Shown in pieces: positions 46,322-57,991 of a stretch of 64,000 nt of DNA. A model generated the notes under the pieces. It saw only the letters and a program-made list of their open reading frames with translations. It searched no databases and had not been told where the DNA came from. The translations under genes and the position numbers were made by a program. The stretch is from positions 633,392-697,391 of the forward strand of contig BCKK01000010.1 in the NCBI GenBank assembly GCA_001600615.1, in the 5' to 3' direction. The stretch's first letter is position 1; each line of letters begins with the position of its first letter. The DNA is from Dioszegia crocea (Eukaryota > Basidiomycota > Tremellomycetes > Tremellales > Bulleribasidiaceae).

Positions 46322-49300
46322 ATGTCAACTGCCAAAAAGCTCCAGAGCAAGCTATTCGGTGCTGGAATCCCGGTCGGGCCCGGTGGTCCTCCTACTGCTC
46401 GTAAGTGATGAAGTCGTCGCGACATCAGACAGACGCTGACACACATCAGCGGAAGCTGCGAATGCAGGGGATGATTTCGGATCAGCACCAGCGACGCCAA
46501 GCACTGTACTTTCTGCGGAGCCTTTGAAGATCAATATCCCACCTGTGAACCCGCCAACTGGAGAGACTTTGAATCAGCGCGCAAAGGAGAAGTAAGCATG
46601 TTTTACGACTCAAAGGAGGGGTAATGGCTCATTGTTTAGTCTCCCAAAGCGACCGTCATTGCAGCAGGACAATCAGCCCAATGCGCCAGAGAACAACGGC
46701 TCGCCGCATCCGGGAACTGGAGGCAGCGAGAACACCACTCCAGGTGCTCCGGGACCAGAGACCAAAGTAGGTCATTGACCCACTGCGAAGGCTAAAGAGC
46801 TGACGTTATAGTCTCACCGAGAACGCCTACAGGATAATTTGGGTCCGAGATATCGTTCAGTTGAGGAGCACAGACTCGACCAGTCCGATGGCTACTCAGT
46901 GCACTGGAAGCGATGGGGGCCTTACGTCTCTGAACGGCAATGGGTGAGTCACCTTGTGGCTCGAGCTGATGATCAGGGAACTGTCCGTGAGGACTATTCG
47001 GCCAATGGAGACGCTTGGAACAGTTTCCCATTCGAGATGTCGACCAGCAGGGCTTATCGATGGGGTGAGGATGGTATGGCCGGTATCTCGTGAGTTTACC
47101 CTTGCGATTCGAGGGAAAATTGCTGATGACACAGGGACAACCACCAGAGACTGTGCTTCACTCTCGGGCTCTGGAACGGCAAAGACCCGATTCTCAAGGA
47201 GCGTCTCTACGGTCTTAACGGCTCGCAAGGTATGTACACAACTTGTAACTAGTCTCCCCAGCTTGCTAATCAAAGTAGGCAACCACGGTGAAGACGTCAA
47301 GGAGATCTACTACTACCTCGACTCTACCCCCACTCACTCGTACATGAAGTTCCTCTACAAATATCCTCAGGGCGAATACCCATACAAGCAGTTACAGGAG
47401 GAGAACAGAAACAGGAGCAGGGATGTCACAGAGTTTGAGTTGATGGATACGGACCTGTTTGACGAGGACAAGTACTGGGATGTCTTTGTGGAGGTGAGCC
47501 TTTTGTCCATTCTTCCGCCCAATCTTCTGTCCAGTTTCCCGTTCAGCCTTTTTCCAGTAAGACAGCGCTGATGATTAGTACGCGAAAGATGAGGACAACG
47601 CCGACGCCATGTCCATCCGAATCACCGCATACAACCGAGGTCCCGAGCCCGCCGATCTACACATCCTCCCCCAGCTCTTCTTCCGGAACACCTGGTCATG
47701 GGCCAAAGAGATGCCTGATAAGCGTCCCCACATGCACCAAGAGGCCGACGGTGTCGTCAACGCCTGGCACGATACTTTGGGTACTACCCGACTGTACTGC
47801 ACACCCAGTCCCGCCCCTGCCGCTCCGGCCAAGGGCGGCGTTGTGCTCGTTGATGGACCCAGCGTCGTCCCCGAACTCCTCTTCACTGAAAACGAAACCA
47901 ACTTTGAGCGACTATACGGCGGCAAGAACCGCACACCCTACGTCAAGGATGCATTCCACGACCACCTCATCCCCTCTCACCGCCCCAAGGAGCCCGAGCC
48001 GGAGCGCGACGCGGGTCCTGGACTGCCTATGAAATCCCCCGCTGGATCTCTCCGATCTCTTCCTGGAGACTCTACCGACCCCCTTTCCCCCCAGAACCGC
48101 AAGCAGTGGCTCGCCGAGCCTGACAATGAGGGTGGAAACGGCGTCGAGGAGGTCACTGAGGAGCTAAGAGATACAAGCTTCGTGGAGAGGCAACACGAAC
48201 CTCCTCAGCATGCCGGCGGAAGGGCGCCAGAGGTTGACGCGCCAAGCGCCGCTCCTCCTCCCAGGCCCACTGCCGCTTCGGGTGCTCGCCGATTCGTTAA
48301 CCCGGACAAGACCGGTACCAAGGCTGGAGCACACTACCATTTCACCAACGTGCCTGGAAAGGGCGGATGTGTCGTTGTTCGACTCAAGATGACCCCTTCT
48401 ACCCCTGAAGAGGACGCGAGTATCCTGGATGAGGAGTTGTATGATGATACGATTGAGGAAAGGCGAATCGACGCGGATGAGTTCTACGGTCGAATTGCGA
48501 GGAACAGCGTCAGTGATGATTTGAGGAACATCATGAGGCAGGCTTTGTCTGGGATGCTCTGGTATGTCGATGGTCAATCCTGCGGGAGCTTGTGCTGACA
48601 AATCAGGTCAAAGCAGTACTACCAGTTCATCCAGAAAGAGTGGATCGAAGGAGATTCGGGACAGCCACCACCCCCTCCGGAGCGGAAGTGGGTCAGGAAC
48701 AGGGTGAGTTGATGATAATTGGATCGTGGCGTCTGGCTGACCCAGCAGGAATGGAAGCACATGTACATCAATGACATTCTGTCCATGCCTGACAAATGGG
48801 AGTACCCTTGGTTCGCTACGTAAGTTCCCCTCAATGGTCCGTTGGGACATCAGCTGACTGATCAGATGGGACACCGCCTTCCACTGCATTCCCCTCGCCA
48901 TGGTCGACCCGGCCTTCGCCAAGAAGCAGCTCGACCTCATGACTCGAGAATGGTACATGAAACCCGACGGTGCCTTGCCCGCATACGAGTGGAACTTCTC
49001 GGATGTCAACCCGCCCGTGCACGCCTGGGCCACATTCCGAGTCTTCAAAATTGAGCGAAAGTTCTTCGGTCGAGAGGATTTGGACTTCCTAGAGAGGGTG
49101 TTCCAGAAGTTGTTGTTGAACTTCACTTGGTGAGTCTTTGTTCTTTGTCGTGGTGCCTCTTTGAGGGTGGGGTAGTGGATATGGCGCTGACATATCAGGT
49201 GGGTCAACCGTAAAGATGCCGATGGAAACAATGTCTTTGAAGGAGGATTCTTGGGTCTTGACAACATCGGACCCTTCAACAGATCTGAGCCCCTCCCTAC

Positions 49301-50739
49301 TGGCGGCACCCTCCGACAAGCGGATGGAACAGCCTGGATGGCGTTCTTCTGTCTAAACATGTTGAGTATCGCACTCGAGCTTGCCAAGCACAACCCCACA
49401 TACGAGGATATCGCATCCAAGGTAAGTCCGATCTTTGGACATTTCGACCAGAGCTGACCCTGCAGTTCTTCGAGCACTTCCTGTTCATTTCAGACGCCAT
49501 GACTTTCTCTTCAAACGAACAAGAGCTTTCACTCTGGAACGAAGAGGATGGATTCTACTACGATGCCATTCAGTGGGGTTACGGTCACTCGCAGCAACTC
49601 CCCGTCCGATCCATGGTCGGTCTCATCCCACTTTTCGCCACTCTCGTCCTTGAACCCGGAGTCATCAAGCGTTTCCCAGGTTTCAAGAAGCGAATGGAGT
49701 GGTTCATTGAGAATCGGCCCGATATCTCTATGCGGAATGTCGCCAGTCTTAAGGAGAAAGGAAAGGGCGAGCGAAGGTTGTTGGCTTTGGCCAGTAAAGA
49801 TCGACTGGTCAGGATTTTGAAGAAGATGTTGGATGAGACGGAGTTCTTGAGTGATTATGGTGTTCGATCGTGAGTCTTCCTTTGGGCGGTGGGGCTGTGA
49901 GCTAATGAAGTAGGATGTCGCTATACCACAACGAACACCCATTCTCGATGAATGTCAATGGCCAAGACTTTGGCGTCGCGTACTGGCCAGGAGACTCACG
50001 CTCGGCTATGGTCAGTCTTTCATTCGCTTTGAGAGACATGGGCTGACGAATAGTTTGGTGGAAACTCCAACTGGCGTGGACCTGTCTGGTGCTGTGTCAA
50101 CTTCCTCCTCATTGAATCGCTCCAGCGTTTCCACCAGTACTACGGCGAGACCCTGCAGGTCGAGTGCCCGACTGGCAGTGGCGACTACATGAACCTCGCC
50201 GGAGCAGCCGAGGAGATCCAACACCGGCTCATCCATATCTTTGCAAGGGACGAGCATGGTCGGCGAGCCGTCAACGGTGGTAACCCCAAGTTGAACAGGG
50301 ACCCCCACTTTAGGGATTATGTCCATTTCTACGAGGTGAGCCTTAGAGAATAAACAATCAGGAGGAGTAAGCTGACGTGAATAGTTCTTCCACGGTAACG
50401 ACGGTCGTGGATTGGGAGCATCACACCAGACTGGATGGACTGGTGTGGTTGCTTGGAGCATTATGCAGACTGGCGAATACTGCCGATTGCCCAAGACTCC
50501 AAGGAGTGAGTCAAGCTTTGAGATATAAGTTGGAACGCATGCTGATATCTTAGCCCCTCGAAGTGTCGCCAAGCACTACTTTGATGAGCACATCAACACG
50601 CCTAGCGAGTATGGTGATGGGTCCCTATACTCGGCCTACTCGGACTTCTCCAACATGTAAGTCTGTCATACGGGTCGAGGGTAAAGTGAAGAACGGAGCT
50701 GATGGGAATAGTGAACAGCCTGAGCCTGATGATTTGTAA
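46322..50739 (+). CDS. Glycoside hydrolase family 63 protein, YMR196W-like
   Basis: Predicted cytosolic GH63-type glycosidase of 1191 aa in 18 exons (first 46322-46400, largest 47579-48561, last 50712-50739); all 17 introns have in-phase GT-AG ends. No signal peptide or membrane helix, unlike the ER glucosidase I of the same family. Conserved blocks of the YMR196W group: [95 protein letters not shown] and [11 protein letters not shown], covering the (alpha/alpha)6 barrel. The acidic catalytic residues cannot be fixed by eye. An insert of ~150 Pro/Glu-rich residues sits in exon 8. Substrate in fungi not established. Confidence 0.88.
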
Positions 50740-51414
50740 TCATCTCGGGCGTGTGGGCTTGGACCTGTATCGGCTTTGTTATTGGTGATTGTTTGCTTAA
50801 GTTAGGGAAAAGGTTGAATTTGTTAATTGCATAGATATTGTTACGCTTCGGCTTCATGCATCGTTGTGTGCACTCGGAAACCTCGGCGAAACTTGACAGA
50901 ACAGAGGGGAGCAGGATCAGACACCGTGACATTGACTTGAGCACAGGGAGACCTGGATCGCATGCTCGATCGCGGAAGCTGCTGACGAGTATTCTGTGCC
51001 GGGAACTACTAAGCCTTCACTAATAGCAACTGCTCAGTGAAGCCCCTTCTCAGCGGAATACAGCTTCCATCTACATATCGCGCTATCCCACTGATCTCAG
51101 CAACATACCCCGCTTACAATGACATGTAGTACATGCTTCACCTACACAGCCAGAGACTCAGAGTGCTACACTTCTGTATTACCGGTGTATCCCCGCGCCA
51201 GTCCTTTGAGACTGCTCTCCTGCGCTCCTACCTGTCCAGAGGGAGCGGTGAAAGGATAGAGGCCTGGATTGTCGCGTGTAGACTGCCTGAGCAAGGCGCG
51301 GCCTCGCGCTGATCGAGAGCTGTACCATCGTCCTGCTCTTTTCTTTTGCCTTTCCAAACATCCCCCAACACCGAGCCCCAGCTACCAACCTACGAACATC
51401 AGCTGCTGCCCAAC
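50740..51414. other. Intergenic; promoter of first tandem paralogue
   Basis: The 675 bp include a ~70-bp block (51193-51260) that recurs before the next gene (52047-52115). No exon recognised. Confidence 0.5.
51193..51260 (+). repeat. Duplicated upstream element, copy 1
   Basis: Contains TCCTTTGAG, then TGCTCTCCTGCGC, and ends GGTGAAAGG. The same order and near-same spacing appear at 52047-52115. Lies ~155-220 bp before the ATG at 51415. Probably a promoter element copied with the gene. Confidence 0.6.
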
Positions 51415-51903
51415 ATGCCCACCTCCGACGATGCCCTTAGCAACGAACTTTTGACACAACTTTCGAGCCTCTCTCCCCAAAACCTGAGAGAAGCTGCCGG
51501 ATGGCTCTTGGAGCTCGCAGCTGTGACGGATACCGCTCGCGCTGCGGAATTACCTACTATGTTGTCGGCAGCTATCGCGAGCTGGGCAACCTGGCGAAGA
51601 GCTGGAGCTACCAAGAATCTTCGTGCGGCGGAGACGAGATCGGAGGTTTTGGATGTTTTGTTGTCAGGCGTGCAGAAGGCCGGGACTGGAGTGGGCGTTG
51701 GGCTTCTCTCGGCCTTCTTTACGAGCCAGGGGTACCCCGAAGTGGGTGCTGCTCTTCTCCCGATCGCGTCCATACTGGGTGGTAGTCTGAACGAGGCCAT
51801 GTCAGCTTGGTACGTGCTGCAGGCGGATCAAAACTTCAAGAGCCGGATCGCAACTCGCGAGGCGGGTGCGCGGATCGATCGCGAGGAGGCGGAACGAGGT
51901 TGA
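51415..51903 (+). CDS. Hypothetical small protein, tandem paralogue 1
   Basis: A single-exon 162-aa frame. The N-terminal half is Ala/Leu-rich and helical (NLREAAGWLLELAAVTDTAR); the second half has a hydrophobic hairpin-like block (GVGVGLLSAFFTSQGYPEVG then ALLPIASILGGSLNEAMSAW) and a charged tail (ATREAGARIDREEAERG). No signal peptide or known domain. The gene downstream has the same build and a copied promoter block, so the two look like a tandem duplication, though protein identity is low. The frame is open upstream without an ATG, so the start is the ATG at 51415. Confidence 0.6.
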   Translation: MPTSDDALSNELLTQLSSLSPQNLREAAGWLLELAAVTDTARAAELPTMLSAAIASWATWRRAGATKNLRAAETRSEVLDVLLSGVQKAGTGVGVGLLSAFFTSQGYPEVGAALLPIASILGGSLNEAMSAWYVLQADQNFKSRIATREAGARIDREEAERG

Positions 51904-52221
51904 ATGTTGAATGGCAGTTCTTCCCGTACTTGCCCATGTATACTGCTTCTCTATATTCCGACGTGATCATCAGACTATCTGGCCCGAGTGCTCTAGAGTG
52001 CCTGCCCTGAGCGCCACACGATGAGCACACCACTAACGCCGATAGACCGCAGCACATATCCTTTGATGTTGCTCTCCTGCGCCTGGCTGTGGTCGCAGCG
52101 GGTCGTGAAAGGTTGGCACACAGGCCCACGGCAGAGGTCCATATTTTAGCTCTCGCCAGACCTCTCAAAAGGCCCCTGCACCCTCTGCTTGTCTTGCCCT
52201 CCTTCACCAACTCACCTCATC
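51904..52221. other. Intergenic; promoter of second tandem paralogue
   Basis: The 318 bp include copy 2 of the duplicated upstream element and a CT/CA-rich leader before the ATG at 52222. Confidence 0.5.
52047..52115 (+). repeat. Duplicated upstream element, copy 2
   Basis: Contains TCCTTTGATG, then TGCTCTCCTGCGC, and GTGAAAGG, matching copy 1 at 51193-51260. Lies ~105-175 bp before the ATG at 52222. Confidence 0.6.
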
Positions 52222-52743
52222 ATGGCTGACGCGTCCGAAACCAATCAAACCTTGCTCTCAGCCTCACCGACTGTCACTCCCGACATCACCGAACGATCGC
52301 ACACCCTGTCCCGCGCCCAATGCACATCCTTCTTGCAAGCCTGCATGCCCGCTCTGGCTACTGCGGTCGTGACCAGCTTGAGCACGGATGGCTGGGAGGC
52401 TACAATAATCCTCAGTCTGTGTTCTGGTACAGTGTCGGCGGTGAGCATCAAATGCGGGGAACAGTCGAGAACCGATGGCGACCGGATCGGGACAGGTCTC
52501 CTCAAGCAGCTCGGAGCCGCAGGGGTGACTTCGGCAGCCTGCGTGACATTCGTCGCTAATCTTCTCGACGAATTGGGCTATGATGAACTCAAACCTCACA
52601 CTGTCCTTACCCACTTGGCGCCTACCATTGCGATACTCGGCACAAACGGTTTCCAGTGCTGGTGGAACAACCGCAACCCGGTGAGGCCCCATGTCGACGC
52701 CGAGCTCGGCGGTGCTGTGGAGCCCCACCATCACGTTGTCTGA
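52222..52743 (+). CDS. Hypothetical small protein, tandem paralogue 2
   Basis: A single-exon 173-aa frame. After a polar N-terminus it has two hydrophobic blocks: MPALATAVVTSLSTDGWEAT running into ILSLCSGTVSAVSI, and LGAAGVTSAACVTFVANLL plus LAPTIAILGTNGFQCWW. The C-terminus is His-rich (EPHHHVV). The second block lines up by eye with blocks in the genes at 51415 and 32304. No known domain and no signal peptide. It may be a membrane-associated protein; function unknown. Confidence 0.6.
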   Translation: MADASETNQTLLSASPTVTPDITERSHTLSRAQCTSFLQACMPALATAVVTSLSTDGWEATIILSLCSGTVSAVSIKCGEQSRTDGDRIGTGLLKQLGAAGVTSAACVTFVANLLDELGYDELKPHTVLTHLAPTIAILGTNGFQCWWNNRNPVRPHVDAELGGAVEPHHHVV

Positions 52744-52993
52744 TCGCACCGATCAAGCATCAACACATCTTCCCCTTCCCACTTGCTATCAAGAATCTTC
52801 CTCAGTCCCTCAGTAACGAGACTTACATGTATACATATTGCCTTGATTCAGTACTCAGACTCTTCTCGCGCATGAGAACACTGGATGACTTTCATAATAT
52901 GACCTGAGGCAGTAAAATCAGTAGGGTCAGCGGAGCATGCTCAGAAATGAAGCATACAGATACACCTCAGACCTAAACGCCGTATAGATAGCG

Positions 52994-54248
52994 TCATCTA
53001 CCCTGTCCCTCCGTAGCTCTTCGCATCAACACCGCCGTCCCCTTTCTCAAATTATCCACTTCTTCCTCCGTAGCAGGCCCACATCCCGCCCACCTCACCT
53101 TCATATTCTGATCTATCAAGAACACATAACCCACAAGCTTGTTATCAAGCCCGAGCGGACCTTCAATCTGACCACATCAGTACTCCAACTCTTCTCTATC
53201 GGCACTTTAGACGAGACGCGAGATGTGAACTTACATCATAGTGCGACCACTCTCCCCCACTGATCAAATATCGTCCCCAACCCTCTTCCGGTATCGTCCG
53301 TTTCAACGACGAAATGAAGAATGACAGTAGCATCGATTTGAGCAGGTTGGCCTGATGGTTGATTTGGACATGTTGGAATAGGCTTGTAGGTCCCGGTGAC
53401 CAGTCGGGAAGGAGGGGTGCGGTGAATGAGACGATATGTTCCTGGGACTATCAGCGGGTGACCTAGCCATATTGCTATGCCTCCGAGCCTTTATAGCGCA
53501 TGGATACAAGCAGATATATGAAGCGCATGAGGAGTAGCTAGGTGGTACAGATGAACTTACTTCAGATATCCTCGTACTTGTTATTGACAACAAGGTGATT
53601 TTACCCTTGAGTAAATCAGTCGTATGTGTCTGAGTACCCAATAATGATTTGCCCGATATATCAGGGAAGAACAGGGCACGCTATAAAATCAGCTATTGAC
53701 TATCCAAGAAGGCCCGTCCTAGTGCCCGCAGCCTTACGCACATCTTCACGTATCAAGACTGGCGGCCCCACCCATAACTTCCCACCACTAGCTGACCGAG
53801 CTCGATTATAATCCCTGAAATAACCCTGTGAGGCTTCTTTGATCCTGGCGGGTCAGTAATCCTCTTATCATCCAGACCAGATAGCGGATGGGAGAACTCA
53901 CAATGCTCTACGTGTAGCTTTTGACCGATCCTCATCCAACAAATCATTCTTTTTATCCGTCCATGTTTTTGGTATTGAGGTAGGTAACTTCGGGACACCT
54001 AGCGGACGCGATAGTGGCGGAACTTCCAGACTATCCTTCTTGCCTGCCTTCACGGTAGTTGCCGATCGTGAGGACGAAGATGCGGCTGTCTGAGCCTGAG
54101 CCTGAGAGGGGAGAGGGGTACGGGAGGAGGACGCTTCGGAGGATTGGCTCGATGGATTCTGACGAATGGCGCATGAGGAAAAAACCCTCGGTGATACTAT
54201 TGTCACCTTTGGTAGCGCTGAGAGGACAGTCGGGAGTCTAGGAGGCAT
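52994..54248 (-). CDS. ATP10: Mitochondrial F1Fo ATP synthase assembly factor Atp10
   Basis: Inner-membrane assembly factor that chaperones subunit 6 of the Fo sector; 316 aa in five exons (54248-53902, 53844-53742, 53680-53561, 53441-53235, 53167-52994). The N-terminus is Ser/Arg/Ala-rich, as for mitochondrial import. Family blocks: GYFRDYNRAR, KLWVGPPVLIRED, FFPDISGKSLLG, HVQINHQANLLKSMLLSFFI, YLISGGEW, LVGYVFLIDQNMKVRWAGCG. The second intron uses a GTGCGT donor; the alternative GTAAGG two codons later breaks the frame. It is divergent from MAS2 with 183 bp between the ATGs. Confidence 0.93.
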
Positions 54249-54431
54249 TTTGAGGTAGCTAGATGAGAGGTATAGAATTGAGGTATGCTCAGTGTCAACC
54301 CCTTGGCCTTTTGGCCGACTTTTGGGCGGATAACGTAATTGCCAAAGCCTACGAAATCCATCTCATCCTTCGCTGACTTTCTATGCCCTCCATCCCATTG
54401 CCTATATCCCATCTATCCCAGATTGACAGTT
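54249..54431. promoter_or_regulatory. Short bidirectional promoter, ATP10 / MAS2
   Basis: Only 183 bp separate the opposed ATGs of two nuclear genes for mitochondrial biogenesis. It contains a near-palindromic CCTTTTGGCCGACTTTTGG stretch (about 54305-54325) that could serve both directions. Shared control is inferred. Confidence 0.55.
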
Positions 54432-56378
54432 ATGATACCCACCGCTCGACTTCTAAGGGGCTCAGTAGCTTCTTCATCCCGCCAAGCTCTCACTTCCCCT
54501 ATTGCCCCAACGGCAGTATCGGCCCTAGCGAGACAATGTCGGCCTGCCTCTACCGCCTCTGTCTCTTCGGCCCCTTCGACATCGACAGCAGCGTCCACTG
54601 CAACAGTCACTACCTTGCCTAATAAGATGAGGGTGGTGACTGAATCGACACCCGGTCATTTCCATGCGGTCGGTGTGTATATCGATGCGGGGAGTAGATT
54701 TGAGACTCAGCGGCGGAGCGGGGTTAGCCATCTGATAGATCGATTGGCTTTCAAGGTGGGTCCATAACCTTGACTTGAAGTCAGAATTGGAGAGAATTCT
54801 GATATACTCTCAGACCACAGATAAACACTCCGATACGGAAATGACGACACTGATCGACTCTCTCGGCTCTCAAATATCCTGCGCCTCATCTCGCGAGACT
54901 ATCATGTATCAGTCCTCCATCTTCCCTCATCATCTCCCTACCGCCCTATCTATCCTATCCTCCACTATCCTCCACCCTCTTCTCCTTCCCGAAGAGATCG
55001 AATCTCAAAAGCAGGCAGCCGCATATGAAATCCGGGAAATATGGTCAAAGCCCGAACTCATCTTACCGGAGGTGTTACATACCGTCGCCTACAAGGGGAA
55101 TACACTGGGTATGCCCCTCTTATGCCCGGAAGAGCAATTGGATGTGCTTGGAGAGAAGGAAGTTAGGGGGTTTATGGATGAGTGGTATAGGCCCGAGCGG
55201 ATGGTGTTGGCGGGATCGGGAATGGATCATGCCGAGCTGGTCAAATTGGGTGAAAAGTACTTTGGGGATCTGGCCCCGGAAGCTTCTGCTTCTGCTTCGG
55301 CTGGATTGAGTAGCGGGTTCGGATCGGTCCAAGCTGGAATAGCGGGGACTGGGCTACGTGGCGGAAGTGGGAAAGAGGCTGCGGCGCAGATTGGACGAAA
55401 GAGCTTTGCAACTGTTTCGTCCGCCCCTGTCGATGGGGCCCATGAACGGATTGCGAGTCAGAGGGCGGTGTATACAGGTGGAGAGGAGTATATCGAGAAG
55501 ACCGATGAGGAGTTTGTACACCTGTACATCGGGTTTGAGGGATTGGGGATACACGATCCTGATATCGTATGGCACGCTTTTGCAATATTCGGGCAGGCAT
55601 GCTGACTCAACAGTACGCGCTCGCGACATTACAAACGCTATTAGGCGGAGGTGGAAGTTTCTCAGCTGGTAAGTCTTATGCCTTATCGCTCTCTCCGAGG
55701 TTTTGCTGACACCACAGGCGGACCAGGGAAAGGGATGTACACCCGACTCTACACTTCAGTCCTGAACCGATACCACGACGTGGATTTCTGTCAAGCCTTC
55801 CACCATTGCTATGTTGATTCCGGCTTGTTTGGGATATCAGCCGCAGTATACCCCAAATTCGCACCGAGAATAGCGGAGATCATTGCGCAGCAATTGCACT
55901 CTTTGACGGGCCAGATGAAGGGCGGATTGTCGGCTATTGAAGTTAGCAGAGCGAAGAATATGCTCAAGAGTACGCTGGTCATGGCGCTTGAAAGTCGGTT
56001 GACTGCTGTTGAAGGTGAGTCTGGACATCTTACTGGGATCGGAGCTGCTGGCTGATGCGGTAGATCTTGGAAGGCAGACGCAGGTACATGGTAATAAGGT
56101 ACCAGTGGAAGAGATGTGCGCCAAGATTGACGCCTTGACCATGGAGGTACGTTACCCCTCTTTCCGCTTGAGATCGACAAACATCCAGTGAGCACAAGCT
56201 GACCATGTAGGACCTCTACCGCACAGCCAACCGAATCCTTCGGCCCCTCTCCGGTCCCTCTAGTCTCAACTTCGGCCTAGGTTCAGGCAAACCTACCATC
56301 GTGGCCCAAGGCCAGAACTTGGCCGCGTTAGGCGATGTGAAGCGGGTCTTGAGGCGTTGGGATCTGGGCAAGCAGTAG
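54432..56378 (+). CDS. MAS2: Mitochondrial processing peptidase alpha subunit
   Basis: Substrate-binding subunit of the matrix protease that removes presequences; 559 aa in six exons (54432-54755, 54814-55566, 55614-55668, 55718-56014, 56064-56146, 56211-56378). A Ser/Ala/Arg-rich presequence covers about residues 1-60. The peptidase M16 start reads MRVVTESTPGHFHAVGVYID, and the HxxEH zinc motif of the beta subunit is replaced by SHLIDRLAFK, as expected for alpha. The glycine-rich substrate loop GGGGSFSAGGPGKGMYTRLY is present, followed by YVDSGLFGISAAV. A Ser/Gly-rich insert lies around residues 270-320. Shares a divergent promoter with ATP10. Confidence 0.95.
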
Positions 56379-56634
56379 CGAGTCTGAGGTTGCGCATACG
56401 GACGGATAATCTGTAGTGATGCCTAGTGTTGTACGAGTAGTCTAGATCATATAGAGCAGTGATGTATCGTCCATACCTCTCTATAGCTAGGGGGGGATCG
56501 AATATGATGTCGTTTGTTTTTGTTTTTGCGCTATGACCCAGCTGCTGCTTCTTCTGCCGCTTCGCACCTATCAATTGCAACTCATTTTGCATCCATACTC
56601 ACACCGTACTCTATACCTATAGACGCACAGCATC

Positions 56635-57991
56635 ATGTCCAAGCGATCGAAAGCGAGCAGAGTGAGTTCGAGTGACGACAATGATGGTCGGTCTGACGCT
56701 AACTCTCTCTCCAGTTCCCAGCTGTACGTGTCTGTTCCCCTCATCTCCATGACGTCTCCCTCCTCTGCCCACGATTTATAAGACAACCTTGTGCCTTCAA
56801 TTGAGACTGGGCAATGACACCTAGGCGAAAGGGCTGGTCAATGTCTTTCTGATGGCTTACTGACAGACGCAACAGGCACGGATCAAGAAGATTATGCAGA
56901 TGGACGAGGATGTTGGGAAATTAGCGAGTGCTACGCCCGTCATGATCTGTAAGTCCTCACTACGATCTTTGTGGTATTTGATACATGTCCGAGAAGTGAT
57001 CAGTCCGTTGGTGGCTGTATGAAGGGGTGCGGCCGTCGCGGGGAGCGAAGAGGGACAGCAGTCCAAAGCTTGCAGTGGTCGAGGCGGTTATCCACTCTGC
57101 GGTCCGCCCCCACTCCTTACTTGTTTCCCCCAGTCCCTTTCTGCCGTTTTTCATCCTGTCCTCCCCTCTTCCGGCCGTCTGGCTTGTGGGTTCGTCACGC
57201 TTCCTGCGGGCGACCCACTGGCTTGTTTTTCATCCCATCAGATTCAGAACGCCCACTCATTCACTTGTAGAGTCTCCTTGTTAGGGTGACCTACTCAGGA
57301 CACAGTGTCTCAAGGCGCCGTCAAGCTGACATCCACAGCTAAATCTCTAGAATGCTTCATGCAACTCCTCCTGGACGAAACAGCCAAAGAAGCCCGATCA
57401 AGAGGAAGCAAGAAACTCACCGCGTATCACCTGTAAGCTAAGTCTATGACATCCAAGAGGACAATAGCTGACCCAGTCAGAAAGCACACAATCAACAATA
57501 CACCCTCTTTCGATTTCCTCCTTGACATAGTCTCCAAAGTCCCCGATCCTACACACGCCGAGGCTGCCGAAGGCACAGCCGGTGGACCCAGTAATGCCGT
57601 CGGTGGACCATCGAGGCGGAAACCTTCTTCTGCAGGCGCTGGAGGGCCACAACCACCGCCCAAGAGCCGGAGAAAGAAGAGTGCCGCCGTGGTGACGCCA
57701 ATCGCACCTGCGCCCATGGGATATATGGAGGACGATGAGCGGAAACCGTCAGCTGGTCAAATGGGGATGGAGGATAGGGATATGGATTACTCGGGAAGAG
57801 CGACGGTCAGGCCGGGAATTGGGAATCTGCTCAACCCTTCTGAAGACATCAGTGGGCCACTTATGGGCGGGATGGGTGGGTATGGGTCAGGAGATGGAGG
57901 TGGGGAAGAACTTAAAGAGGAAAAGGGGACGGAGGTGGGTGAAGGGGGAAGAGGGATGTTTGACGATTATGAGGATGACGATGATTATTGA
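56635..57991 (+). CDS. Negative cofactor 2 alpha (Dr1-associated protein 1 / Bur6)
   Basis: Histone-fold subunit of the NC2 repressor, which binds TBP on DNA; 237 aa in five exons (56635-56661, 56715-56723, 56876-56948, 57339-57432, 57481-57991). The second exon is only 9 nt but restores the family's FPAARIKKIMQ; then come DEDVGKLASATPVMISKSLE and FMQLLLDETAKEARSRGSKK, the H2A-like histone fold (~10-80). The C-terminal 140 residues are Pro/Gly- and then Asp/Glu-rich, ending DYEDDDDY. Intron 3 is 390 nt against the usual ~50. Expected partner: NC2-beta, not in this window. Confidence 0.9.

Noticed and set aside
56949..57338. Possible snoRNA or second gene in the long NC2-alpha intron
   Set aside because: I could not find paired C/D or H/ACA boxes or a supported ORF; kept only as a question about intron length.
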